25,285 nt of DNA from a virus, in the IMG/VR virus record IMGVR_UViG_3300028829_002724, positions 1 through 25,285 of that record. The stretch is one strand, 5' to 3'. Made by a program: the position numbers and the translations under genes. Under the pieces are notes generated by a model. The model ran no database searches. It had not been told where the DNA came from and saw nothing but the letters and a program-made list of their open reading frames with translations. Below are positions 16,811-23,663 of the stretch, in pieces. The stretch's first letter is position 1. Each line of letters starts with the position of its first letter.

Positions 16811-17699
16811 AGTCAGTGTCGTAATTAAGTTTTGTTGCAAAATTGGAAGGATATAATGGTGAATACCTCCAATCATAGTTTCGTAAAAATACAGGAGAGC
16901 CAGTATTTACTCTAGTTGTATAAGAAACATCCCCTAAAAAATGAATACCTCTAAAGGTGTTACTTAAAGCACTAAAATCCCCGCTTCCTGCTTTTAGGTC
17001 AAGAGAGGCGTTTGCCTTAAAATCTGACGCATACGATGTTGTTGTATCTGTTAAATATTGAGCAATTGATCCCGCTAATATTCTTTTAGATAAGGTGAAC
17101 CCCGATGGATACATCGTGGTTGCAGATATAGCGTTATTTACAGTTTTATACCCTGTCCATTGTATGTCATTTTGAAGTTCCATACTGACACTCACAACAT
17201 CCGTCATAAGAGAAGGACCATCTAAATAAATTTCCACTTTTGGAATAATATAAGTTTTATCTGTAAATGCACTGCTTGGAGTAAATCCGCTTACTCCTCT
17301 ATAAAGCTGTGCCGCTTCACCCGAAATCTGTAGAGCCAGGGGACGAGATCGCTCGATAACGTAATTCCCGGTTGTCATTACTGATTTTCGAAGGCGGTAA
17401 GTATCTGCCTGTGTTTTAATATATAAATCAAACTCTGTCACATCGACTAATAAAGTTTGTAATATAGTATAGTTATCTTCTGCCAGTAAAGGTACTTCAA
17501 AAGAAAAATTCGCAACGTTAGCTGCATTTATAACACTTTCTTCAAACAGGTCACTAGGAGAATGAATGGTAGCAACTGGATAACTTTGTTCAGAAAACGT
17601 CTGACTAAAAGTTATATTACTTACATATATTCTATATGTTGTACCCCCGCTAACTACATAAACTTCTACATCTTCTTTAAAGTTATATATTGACGGCAT
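16809..17699 (-). CDS. Tail protein, possibly a second tube-like protein, 296 residues
   Basis: The specific family is not recognised. The protein is beta-rich, with no signal peptide, helix-rich part or membrane segment. It opens with EDVEVYVVSGGTTYRIYVSN and ITFSQTFSEQSYPVATIHSP, which parallels the opening layout of the tail tube protein just upstream (a short strand, then a 'FSQ' strand, then a switch segment). Its location between the major tube gene and the chaperones suggests a minor tube-like subunit, perhaps at one end of the tube, or a cap. It is the first gene after the terminator and consensus promoter at 17748-17820. Its ribosome binding site (around AGAGTGA) is modest. Role by position and weak resemblance only. 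Confidence 0.6.
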   Translation of the reverse strand: MPSIYNFKEDVEVYVVSGGTTYRIYVSNITFSQTFSEQSYPVATIHSPSDLFEESVINAANVANFSFEVPLLAEDNYTILQTLLVDVTEFDLYIKTQADTYRLRKSVMTTGNYVIERSRPLALQISGEAAQLYRGVSGFTPSSAFTDKTYIIPKVEIYLDGPSLMTDVVSVSMELQNDIQWTGYKTVNNAISATTMYPSGFTLSKRILAGSIAQYLTDTTTSYASDFKANASLDLKAGSGDFSALSNTFRGIHFLGDVSYTTRVNTGSPVFLRNYDWRYSPLYPSNFATKLNYDTD

Positions 17700-17747
17700 T
17701 TAATTCACTCTGCTTGAAGGCTTGGTTTTTATACTCCTAACTATTGT

Positions 17748-17776
17748 ATTATAGTTTACATAAGGAGAAATGTCAA
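17748..17776 (-). promoter_or_regulatory. Perfect consensus sigma70 promoter after the tail tube gene
   Basis: On the minus strand TTGACA (17776-17771), a 17-base spacer and TATAAT (17753-17748) form a perfect sigma70 promoter. An A/T-rich stretch lies just upstream and the terminator at 17798-17820 precedes it. Transcription should start near 17741 and cover the minor tail protein, chaperones, tape measure and tail tip genes. It matches the fiber promoter at 2651-2679 in both hexamers and spacer length, while the spacers themselves differ. Confidence 0.9.
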
Positions 17777-17797
17777 GATTTATTTTTCGTAGGAGTA

Positions 17798-17820
17798 ATA
17801 AAAAAGGGGCCGGAGCCCCT
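17798..17820 (-). terminator. Rho-independent terminator after the major tail tube gene
   Basis: On the minus strand AGGGGC and GCCCCT form a 6-base-pair GC-rich stem around a TCCG loop, followed by a run of T. It starts 18 bases past the stop of the tube gene. It should end or reduce the transcript that brings in capsid and tube genes, and lies immediately before a fresh promoter. Confidence 0.9.
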
Positions 17821-17838
17821 ATTAAAGAGTAGTATTTA

Positions 17839-19119
17839 TTATACCTTATAAGTAAGAACTACTTCGTCTGTGTCATCAATTGTCTGAGGCAGTGCCATAA
17901 AGTTAGTCTCGAGAGAGATAACATCTTCAATTGAGTGCGTAGGAATTTCAATGTGCGCTGTTGCACAGTTAAACTCCAAGCGGTTTCCGCTTCCCCCACC
18001 AATTGCAAATACCAGTGCAAAAGAATTGGTAACAACATTTGAAATGTTACGCAAATCTTCAAAGAAGTCTCTTGACAAGTTAGAATCAAAAGTACTAGTA
18101 TCTCTGGTTAAGTAACAAGTAAAGCTTCCTGATACTGCTCGACCTCCAGTAACATGGCCTACTGGAACGTTCACAATACCCAATTCTTCCGGAGTAATAT
18201 ATGTAATATTATTTGAAATAGTAATATTTCCTCCAGTTAGAGTTAAACTATATGAAGATTGAAGCTCATTTGTACTATCATTGTCGGGGTCCTGCGACGT
18301 GGGAGTAACAGTTAGTGTAGTAAGTCGATTACGAATAAAGTTAGCAGTATCAGTAATCTTTTCATTGACATAACTAGTAGATGCTTCTGTGCCTGCTCCT
18401 ACATTTGTCATAACGTAGAGTCTGTACGCATCGTCTGAGTCCAGCCATACATCTCCCACTGCAACTGTAGTTCCGTCTTGAGTCGTGTCACCGTTTACGG
18501 GCATCGTGGCATTTTCTTCTGTGCTTCCTGTAAAGTCAATTACTTCCGAACACTGTCCACTCCAGTTAATGGTTGCAATACCGTCAATTTCAAAATCCAC
18601 GCTCGCTTCGTTTACAACTACATCCTTTAACTTAACTACAGAACGCGAAGCATCGCCAAGTACAAAATAAATATTTGCAGTTCCTAAAGTTGACTTATTT
18701 GATTCGTCAAAGTTAATTACAGATGAAGAACCTGCGGGAGTAATTACATTACTACCGTTACGATCAAAATCATAAGTTGTACCATCGTAGTTATCTGCAC
18801 CCGCCATTAACGCCCAAAGAACCTCTTCTACTGCGTGAACTTCTGCAGACCCGTCAGCAGCTCCGGTACCAGAGCCAGCAGACGTAAAAGGACGTACATA
18901 TGTAGAAATGGACCACTCACCTGGGGCGAGAGAATCATTAAAAGCACGACGACCTCTTCGACTTATTCCTGCAGAAGATTCCATTTCTGAAAGTGTAATT
19001 TCTGAGCTATTGTTTGCTTGTGAAAAGCTAAAGCCGTCTAAGACAGGAATTTCCCATACTACACCATCAAATTCGATGAAGCATTTACTGTCGCGGCTAA
19101 AATATAATTGTTCTGCCAT
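17839..19119 (-). CDS. Major tail tube protein, 426 residues
   Basis: This protein polymerises into the hollow tail tube through which DNA leaves. It opens with KCFIEFDGVVWEIPVLDGFS, then EITLSEMESSAGISRRGRRA and a GEWSISTYVRPF segment. This looks like a tube-fold strand order: strands, a long inter-ring loop, then more strands. HAVEEVLWALMAGAD follows. The C-terminal half (from about residue 245) repeats a beta-rich layout (SYSLTLTGGNITIS, GRAVSGSFTCYLT). At 426 residues it is about twice the size of single-domain tube proteins and near T5 pb6, which has two tube domains and forms trimeric rings; the same may hold here, by inference. The ribosome binding site AGGAG lies 9 bases before the ATG. 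A terminator follows directly, consistent with a highly expressed last gene of its transcript. Confidence 0.8.
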   Translation of the reverse strand: MAEQLYFSRDSKCFIEFDGVVWEIPVLDGFSFSQANNSSEITLSEMESSAGISRRGRRAFNDSLAPGEWSISTYVRPFTSAGSGTGAADGSAEVHAVEEVLWALMAGADNYDGTTYDFDRNGSNVITPAGSSSVINFDESNKSTLGTANIYFVLGDASRSVVKLKDVVVNEASVDFEIDGIATINWSGQCSEVIDFTGSTEENATMPVNGDTTQDGTTVAVGDVWLDSDDAYRLYVMTNVGAGTEASTSYVNEKITDTANFIRNRLTTLTVTPTSQDPDNDSTNELQSSYSLTLTGGNITISNNITYITPEELGIVNVPVGHVTGGRAVSGSFTCYLTRDTSTFDSNLSRDFFEDLRNISNVVTNSFALVFAIGGGSGNRLEFNCATAHIEIPTHSIEDVISLETNFMALPQTIDDTDEVVLTYKV

Positions 19120-19182
19120 AGTAATATCTCCTATGCGTATTGAAAGGACGTGGACGTGAACATCTGTTCGTGCCAGTCGTTT

Positions 19183-19635
19183 CTAGTATCGAACCTCTAT
19201 AAGAATTTCTCCCACTCCTAAAGGCTCTAGTACACCCTCATCAGTATCAATACTAATGATTGTGATTTGTTGACAATTAAATTCATTATTTTGCTTGTCA
19301 AAATATTGTAAATTTGAGTTTTCTTCAATAACCGTTTCAATGTCTTCCATAAGAGCATTAAGTGCATTCTGCGCTTCTTCCTCTTGAACATAGCAACGAA
19401 TAGTTACTGATAAAAATCTATCCTTGTAGCCCCCTCCTTGGTACTCTCTTGTTTCACTTCCCGCATTTAAATGAATTGCTGGAAAATCTTCTACTTCATC
19501 CCAAAACTTTAAATAAGGGTGAACATTGTTAGCAACATCAGATAAGTATGCTCCAGACCCATCAATATTTTTTAATTTCTCTGCAAGAGCTTGTACTATA
19601 TTTGCCCTTCTAGAAGTATAAGTTCTTGCCGCCAT
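19183..19635 (-). CDS. Tail terminator (gpU-like) protein, 150 residues
   Basis: This protein caps the finished tail tube and takes part in head-tail joining. Residues of about 47-80 hold WDEVEDFPAIHLNAGSETRE, then a GG-containing loop and RFLSVTIRCYVQEE. This 'D-F-P-x-(I/V)-x-L-x-x-G-x-E-x-R' plus 'R-F-L-x-V-T-I-R-x-Y-V' pattern is characteristic of siphovirus tail terminator or minor tail proteins. A helix follows (AQNALNALMEDIETVIEEN) and the end returns to strands (VGEILIEVRY). It starts in a TAATG overlap with the neck gene and has AGGAG upstream. It lies directly before the tube gene, the usual order. The 63 bases between it and the tube gene contain no convincing promoter. Confidence 0.8.
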   Translation of the reverse strand: MAARTYTSRRANIVQALAEKLKNIDGSGAYLSDVANNVHPYLKFWDEVEDFPAIHLNAGSETREYQGGGYKDRFLSVTIRCYVQEEEAQNALNALMEDIETVIEENSNLQYFDKQNNEFNCQQITIISIDTDEGVLEPLGVGEILIEVRY

Positions 19636-21038
19636 TACATTCTCCTAGTGTATAATCTTCCTACCACTAATGTTGCTGCTATTTCTCTAATTGACTGGTC
19701 TATTAAAGCTCTAGGGTCTCGTTCTCTACTTGAAAATCTTGAACCACTAGTAGATTCAAATACTTGATAAGGATTTTTTTGGTAAGTATAGCCAATACTT
19801 GGGTATCCTGCTCGTGTAGTACTAATATCTGTGGCTCTTACACTTTGTGCAAAACGTCCTGTGCGATTTACAAGCCTGGGCTCTCCCATATTTTTTACAA
19901 GTACATTTGGAAGTGCTTGATTAATTAAAGCTAGTAAAGCTATTGGTGATTTAGCACTTTTTTGAGCTTTAGTAGCTCTTGGATAGCTTTTCTTCGCTTT
20001 CTTTTTCTTTTTTCGTTGTGCAGAAGCTCCTGCAATTTTTGCAGTTCCAGTACTTCCTTTCGAGGTTTCTTCTTCGGGCAACTTAGATACTGTAACAGAA
20101 ATACTTTTTGATGTTTTTAACTCTTTTTTAATTTTATCTGCTACAATATGTAATGCTCTTTCCTGAACTCGAGTAGTAAGAGGTTTGCTGCCTCCCGCTT
20201 CCATATATTGCTGACCAAAAGTACCTCGAAGACATTCTTCTGCTAGTATATCTTCTAATTTTTTTCGAATTTGTTTCCAGTCATACTCTTCTGAACCCGC
20301 AGGGTTATTAGTAGTGTCACCAATAGTCAAAGGAATTTCTAAAGTATCTGATACAGAATATTCTTTAACATCTGTTCGTTTTTTCCAAGTTCCTACTACA
20401 TCTCCGTAATATTCTCCAATAGACCGTGCAATTACTGCGGTCTGAGAAGGAGTAAAATCAGACTCTACTACATTAGAAAGGAGATTTTCATAAAGTTTTG
20501 CTAATGAAAATGACCCTACAGTAGTTTTATCTTCGTGAAGAACTTGAGTTCTTCGATTAAATACTCCAAGAGTATCTCCTGCTTTTAGTTTTTGAGATGT
20601 TTTTTTATCAAAACCCCCAAAGTTACTAACGGCATTCCATCCTTGTTTAGAAATAATATTCCGTATACTAGAATGAAGTCCTTGAGGCTGTCGAATAACT
20701 ATTTCATTTCCGTCTTTAAATATACTTCCCTTTCTTCTTCCTCGGGTTTTTGCATAATAAGTTTCAAAATTATTAAATACTATAGTTGCAGCATGTACTG
20801 CCGCTGCCTCTATTGAGGCTATTTTTTCTGCACTTTCGTTTAAATCTTTAAACGACCTGTCTTTGTATAAGGCTGCTATTGTATTATTCTTATACAAAGT
20901 GATTAAATCTTCTTTTGTAATTGTAGTAATATGAGGGAATCCCCCCATATGACTTCGTAAAACCGTGTCCCAGCGTCGGCGATACCGAGGGTTTGTTAAA
21001 AACTCTTTTATAAGTTTGTCTACAAGAGCTTTGCTCAT
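19635..21038 (-). CDS. Neck / head-tail joining protein, 467 residues
   Basis: A structural neck protein is inferred from position between the gp6-like connector and tail terminator. Residues 1-340 are mixed helical and of unrecognised family (ending near VQERALHIVADKIKKELK and the VSKLPEEETSKG linker). Residues of about 342-365 form a very basic stretch, RKKKKKAKKSYPRATKAQKS. The last 100 residues contain NRTGRFAQSVRATDIS followed by YPSIGYTYQKNPYQVFE, resembling the R-x-G-R/S-L...S...Y-A-x-Y-x-E pattern of HK97 gp10-type tail completion proteins. At 467 residues it is much longer than gp10 alone (about 120-170), so it may be a fusion of two neck functions. An A_AAA_AAG slippery heptamer in frame at 20013-20007 lies in the basic linker. 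Both ends are TAATG overlaps. Confidence 0.55.
   Translation of the reverse strand: MSKALVDKLIKEFLTNPRYRRRWDTVLRSHMGGFPHITTITKEDLITLYKNNTIAALYKDRSFKDLNESAEKIASIEAAAVHAATIVFNNFETYYAKTRGRRKGSIFKDGNEIVIRQPQGLHSSIRNIISKQGWNAVSNFGGFDKKTSQKLKAGDTLGVFNRRTQVLHEDKTTVGSFSLAKLYENLLSNVVESDFTPSQTAVIARSIGEYYGDVVGTWKKRTDVKEYSVSDTLEIPLTIGDTTNNPAGSEEYDWKQIRKKLEDILAEECLRGTFGQQYMEAGGSKPLTTRVQERALHIVADKIKKELKTSKSISVTVSKLPEEETSKGSTGTAKIAGASAQRKKKKKAKKSYPRATKAQKSAKSPIALLALINQALPNVLVKNMGEPRLVNRTGRFAQSVRATDISTTRAGYPSIGYTYQKNPYQVFESTSGSRFSSRERDPRALIDQSIREIAATLVVGRLYTRRM
20007..20031 (-). promoter_or_regulatory. Candidate -1 frameshift site, dnaX-like
   Basis: In the reading frame of the 467-residue neck gene, codons 342-344 are CGA AAA AAG, which places the canonical slippery heptamer A_AAA_AAG at 20013-20007. 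An AGGAG (20031-20027) lies 13 bases upstream, the kind of stimulatory Shine-Dalgarno element known in E. coli dnaX, where the same heptamer is used with a 10-base spacing. A -1 shift would add 12 codons (EKESEEKLSKSY) and stop. No strong downstream hairpin was found, so efficiency may be low. Confidence 0.4.
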
Positions 21039-21619
21039 TAAAAGTTTTTATACATATCAAGAACTCTCTTAATATGATCCGGGAATGCTACGCTATTCGC
21101 CAGACTAGTTGACCCCTGATTTTGTATACTGGCTCCACCTAAAGTTCTTCTTTCTTTGTGCTCGTCTCTTAAATAGTAAGTAATAAGATCTACAACTGCT
21201 AGTTTTAAATCTTCAGGACAACTACTGTATCCTGCAGTATAGGTAACTCTTACTGACCCCGCTCCTTGTGGCCAGTTTTTATAGGTACGTCCTGTTACAT
21301 ACAGCACACTATCCGTAGCTGTATCTAAATAATATTCAGTAGTTGGAACAGTGGCATAATTTTCATCTACTGAGTCTCTTTTCTCTACCGATACAATATT
21401 GTTTACAGGACTTTCTGTAAGCTGTAATATATGAGTAGCCCAATTTACACTAAAAAGTTCAACTTTATTAGTAGAATAATAATCTATTAATGAATTACCG
21501 CAATAAGTTTTTACTAATTGACTCACAGAAGGAACTAAAGTTGCTAGACGCAGGTCTTCTTTAGGACTGCTAATTCCTTCTATTTCTTTATAATCTGCTA
21601 AAGTAATTAAATCAGTCAT
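21038..21619 (-). CDS. Head-tail connector, HK97 gp6-like, 193 residues
   Basis: This is a neck protein of the gp6 or 'phage QLRG/adaptor' type that sits under the portal. The N-terminus (LITLADYKEIEGISSPKEDL, then LRLATLVPSVSQLVKTYCG) gives the typical opening helices. The middle has a beta insert (ELFSVNWATHILQLTESPVN, then SVEKRD). Near residue 120 comes NWPQGAGSVRVTYTAGYSSCPEDLKLAVVDL, quoted here in part as VRVTYTAGY and PEDLKLAVVDL, the hallmark of this family. The C-terminus ends in helices (FPDHIKRVLDMYKNF). It follows the capsid terminator by a few bases and has only a weak ribosome binding site. Its stop shares one base with the next start (TAATG). Confidence 0.85.
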   Translation of the reverse strand: MTDLITLADYKEIEGISSPKEDLRLATLVPSVSQLVKTYCGNSLIDYYSTNKVELFSVNWATHILQLTESPVNNIVSVEKRDSVDENYATVPTTEYYLDTATDSVLYVTGRTYKNWPQGAGSVRVTYTAGYSSCPEDLKLAVVDLITYYLRDEHKERRTLGGASIQNQGSTSLANSVAFPDHIKRVLDMYKNF

Positions 21620-21630
21620 AAGTCCATTAA

Positions 21631-21661
21631 TAAAAACTTGGGGAGGAAAACCTCCCCAGTT
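21631..21661 (-). terminator. Rho-independent terminator after the capsid gene
   Basis: On the minus strand TGGGGAGG and CCTCCCCA form an 8-base-pair stem with a TTTT loop; a one-base bulge allows three further pairs. A T-run ending in TTTTTA follows. No promoter is visible before the next gene, so neck genes must be read by partial read-through, which would keep them well below capsid levels. Confidence 0.9.
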
Positions 21662-21672
21662 TATAAAGCTAA

Positions 21673-21747
21673 TTAAGCTTCGTGATCAATCTTGATTACA
21701 GGCTCGTTACCTGCACCGTCACCGGCCAGAATTTCTTCAAAACCAAG
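21673..21747 (-). other. Alternative (-1 frame) C-terminus of the capsid protein
   Basis: From codon 639 (His) of the capsid gene a -1 reading gives 24 residues, starting LGFEEILAGDGAGNEPV and ending IDHEA, then TAA 12 bases before the terminator stem. This ending looks like that of HK97-type capsids ('V-x-A-x-x-L-G-F...A-G-D-G-A-G-N') and uses the same GGT, GAA, AAC, CTG codons as the rest of the gene. The in-frame ending (LVLKKFWPVTVQVTSL) does neither. A missing base near 21744-21750 would explain it. Confidence 0.65.
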
Positions 21748-23054
21748 TGACAAGCTACGATGACACGACGCTGGTTCATGACTTCGTAATCTTGCTCAAC
21801 AGTTACACCACGGAGTCGAGGCATAACATAGTTACGAGTGTAACAAGCGAATGCAGCAGGAGCAGCAGCTACTTCTGCGGGGAACTCTTCGGATACGATT
21901 ACGGGCGAACCGTAAACAGCACCGATAGTACCAACAACTCGAGCGGCCAAATCAGAACCAACTTCGTCCAGAGTCTGGAAGTTGCTGTCATTCAACAGAT
22001 CAAAGTAGCTTTGCTGGCTAACAATGTAAGCCATATCGCTGGGCGAAAGACCATACTTACCCATTGCTTCACGAGCGCCTAACAGCATGGCTGAAGTTAA
22101 GCGAGTGCCTGCAGCCAAAGAGAAGGTACCGGGATCATATGCAGCTGCATAGTTGTCCAAGCCAGAAATAGTACCGTTACCATTGATGATAACATCCTCT
22201 ACTGCACGACCATGTGCGCGAGCAACTGACTCAACCAGCATAGGCATCAAGTTAATGAGTACCTGCTCGTCTACGTCGTTGTTCATAAAGGTGGTTGATA
22301 CCAAACGATAAGCGTTGAGAACAACTTGCTTAGCGTTATACTGGTTAGCAGTTACCTGGGGACGGTTCTCCAAGTTTCCTGAAGTAGCGTCGGCTGCCCA
22401 AGCAGCTTTACCAGCATCAGTTTGGATTGGCAATACAGTTGCACCACCGTTGACAGGAAGCTCACGGAACAATCGAGCTACTTTCAGCTCATTCATGATT
22501 TCCTTTTCGATCAGTGAAGAAACTTCCTGGTCGATGTCAGCAGCGTTAGCAGCGTAGTTTACGCCAGCCTTCTCTTGCAAGTCACGTGCAAAATCAGTGT
22601 CCCAACCCTTACGAGTCATAACACCCAGCATGTGAGCAGTTACAAAGTCATTGCCCCACTTAGCAATATCAGACTTCTCAGCCCGATCGCCAAATACACG
22701 CTTGGACTCACGCATTTTAGAGATTTCGTCAGATTTCTCTTCGAGGTCCTTCTTGTACTTAGCCAGAGTCTCTTCCATATCGCTATTACGCTTATTCAGA
22801 TCCTCTTGTACGTCAGCCAACAGTCGCTCAGTACCAGATTCGATACCAGTAGTGATTGCAGACTTGACTTCTTCTTCTTGAGCAGCTTTTTCAGCAGCTT
22901 CTTGAACTGCCTTCTCTTCTGCTTCTTGGGCTGCCTTTTCTTCGACAGCTTTCGTCTCAGCTTGCTTCATAGCGATCTTAGCAGCAGTCTCCTCTGCTAC
23001 TTTCTTCGCAAAAGCTTCCAAGTCGATTTCGGGAGTTTTTACTTCTTCCGACAT
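21696..23054 (-). CDS. Nested scaffold-major capsid protein from an internal start, 452 residues
   Basis: ATG at 23054 is in frame as codon 204 of the protease-capsid fusion (EIK-MSEEVK). AGGAG (23065-23061) lies 6 bases upstream, an ideal site and much better than that of the full-length start. Initiation here makes scaffold plus capsid without the protease, exactly the part HK97 encodes as a separate gene. This would supply hundreds of capsid subunits and only a few protease-bearing fusions, similar in principle to the nested C/Nu3 genes of lambda. The call rests on the start signals and domain boundary. If the frameshift at its end is corrected, the product ends at 21673. Confidence 0.75.
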   Translation of the reverse strand: MSEEVKTPEIDLEAFAKKVAEETAAKIAMKQAETKAVEEKAAQEAEEKAVQEAAEKAAQEEEVKSAITTGIESGTERLLADVQEDLNKRNSDMEETLAKYKKDLEEKSDEISKMRESKRVFGDRAEKSDIAKWGNDFVTAHMLGVMTRKGWDTDFARDLQEKAGVNYAANAADIDQEVSSLIEKEIMNELKVARLFRELPVNGGATVLPIQTDAGKAAWAADATSGNLENRPQVTANQYNAKQVVLNAYRLVSTTFMNNDVDEQVLINLMPMLVESVARAHGRAVEDVIINGNGTISGLDNYAAAYDPGTFSLAAGTRLTSAMLLGAREAMGKYGLSPSDMAYIVSQQSYFDLLNDSNFQTLDEVGSDLAARVVGTIGAVYGSPVIVSEEFPAEVAAAPAAFACYTRNYVMPRLRGVTVEQDYEVMNQRRVIVACHLVLKKFWPVTVQVTSL

Positions 23055-23663
23055 TTTGATCTCCTGTTTAGCGGATTTTTCCGCTTCGTCCGGTGTTTCA
23101 CTAGCTATAAATGAATTTTCATCCTTAGCCAGAGACTGACCGGCTAGATCTACACGATTGGTGAAAGTTTTCTTGAATTCATTGTACTCATCCATAGAGT
23201 CAAATGACTTCGCCAGAGAAAAAGTTGCTGCTTGATTACAAGGTACCGATACAACTGATACTTCAAACAACTCAGCATCCTTAATCTTTAATCCGTCAGT
23301 TTCCGATAGGTAATCAGCATCCTTGACTCGGAAACCAACAGAAAATGCTCCAAGAATGCCTTCTTTTACTAATTGCGCCACATGATCAGGCGCGGATTTT
23401 GAAATTTTAGCCTTTAGTTCAAGACCATTTTCAGTGACTTTAAGTCCTGTGGCTCTACCAATAGGCTTATTATAATCATGATTGAAAAGAATAATAGGGT
23501 TCTTTTCAAAATTGCGAAGTCCACCTTTTGTCCAAGCTTCTGCCATAATAACATCATTTGCACGATCCTCATCATGAGTACTTGCCATACCGCAGATATG
23601 AACCCCTCCGTCATCTTCGTCCAGAGCTTTAAAAGTAGATGTAAGATTAAAAATCTTTTCCAT
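21696..23663 (-). CDS. Prohead protease - scaffold - major capsid fusion, 655 residues
   Basis: One frame encodes three parts. Residues 1-150 are an HK97-type S78 prohead protease: His62 in FNHDY, Ser108 in GAFSVGF and Glu134 in ELFEVSVVSVP are the expected catalytic positions. Residues of about 204-320 are an Ala/Glu/Lys-rich coiled coil, the scaffolding delta-like domain. Residues of about 330-655 are the HK97-fold capsid, with VEDVIINGNGTISGL, YIVSQQSYFDLL and YGSPVIVSEEFP. Cleavage probably occurs near residues 318-332. An internal ATG (codon 204) with a strong ribosome binding site should also give the scaffold-capsid part alone. The gene starts in a TAATG overlap with only a weak site. 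The last 16 codons look out of frame: a -1 shift at codon 639 restores a normal capsid end. Codon use is more GC-rich than in nearby genes, as expected for the most abundant protein. Confidence 0.92.
   Translation of the reverse strand: MEKIFNLTSTFKALDEDDGGVHICGMASTHDEDRANDVIMAEAWTKGGLRNFEKNPIILFNHDYNKPIGRATGLKVTENGLELKAKISKSAPDHVAQLVKEGILGAFSVGFRVKDADYLSETDGLKIKDAELFEVSVVSVPCNQAATFSLAKSFDSMDEYNEFKKTFTNRVDLAGQSLAKDENSFIASETPDEAEKSAKQEIKMSEEVKTPEIDLEAFAKKVAEETAAKIAMKQAETKAVEEKAAQEAEEKAVQEAAEKAAQEEEVKSAITTGIESGTERLLADVQEDLNKRNSDMEETLAKYKKDLEEKSDEISKMRESKRVFGDRAEKSDIAKWGNDFVTAHMLGVMTRKGWDTDFARDLQEKAGVNYAANAADIDQEVSSLIEKEIMNELKVARLFRELPVNGGATVLPIQTDAGKAAWAADATSGNLENRPQVTANQYNAKQVVLNAYRLVSTTFMNNDVDEQVLINLMPMLVESVARAHGRAVEDVIINGNGTISGLDNYAAAYDPGTFSLAAGTRLTSAMLLGAREAMGKYGLSPSDMAYIVSQQSYFDLLNDSNFQTLDEVGSDLAARVVGTIGAVYGSPVIVSEEFPAEVAAAPAAFACYTRNYVMPRLRGVTVEQDYEVMNQRRVIVACHLVLKKFWPVTVQVTSL
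23061..23065 (-). promoter_or_regulatory. Internal ribosome binding site of the capsid
   Basis: AGGAG, 6 bases before the ATG at 23054, inside the linker between the protease and the scaffold coiled coil. It falls at the one place where a start would make biological sense, which argues against chance. Confidence 0.8.

Noticed and set aside
19125-19182. Imperfect inverted repeat before the tail tube gene (GAAC-AGAT-GTTC core)
   Set aside because: On the transcribed strand the outer stem has mismatches and there are no promoter hexamers; too weak to call regulatory.
22575-23114. Open frame of 179 codons on the plus strand
   Set aside because: It is antisense to the scaffold coiled coil; its Leu/Phe/Ser-rich composition is what the reverse of Glu/Lys/Ala codons gives, and it has no ribosome binding site or family likeness.
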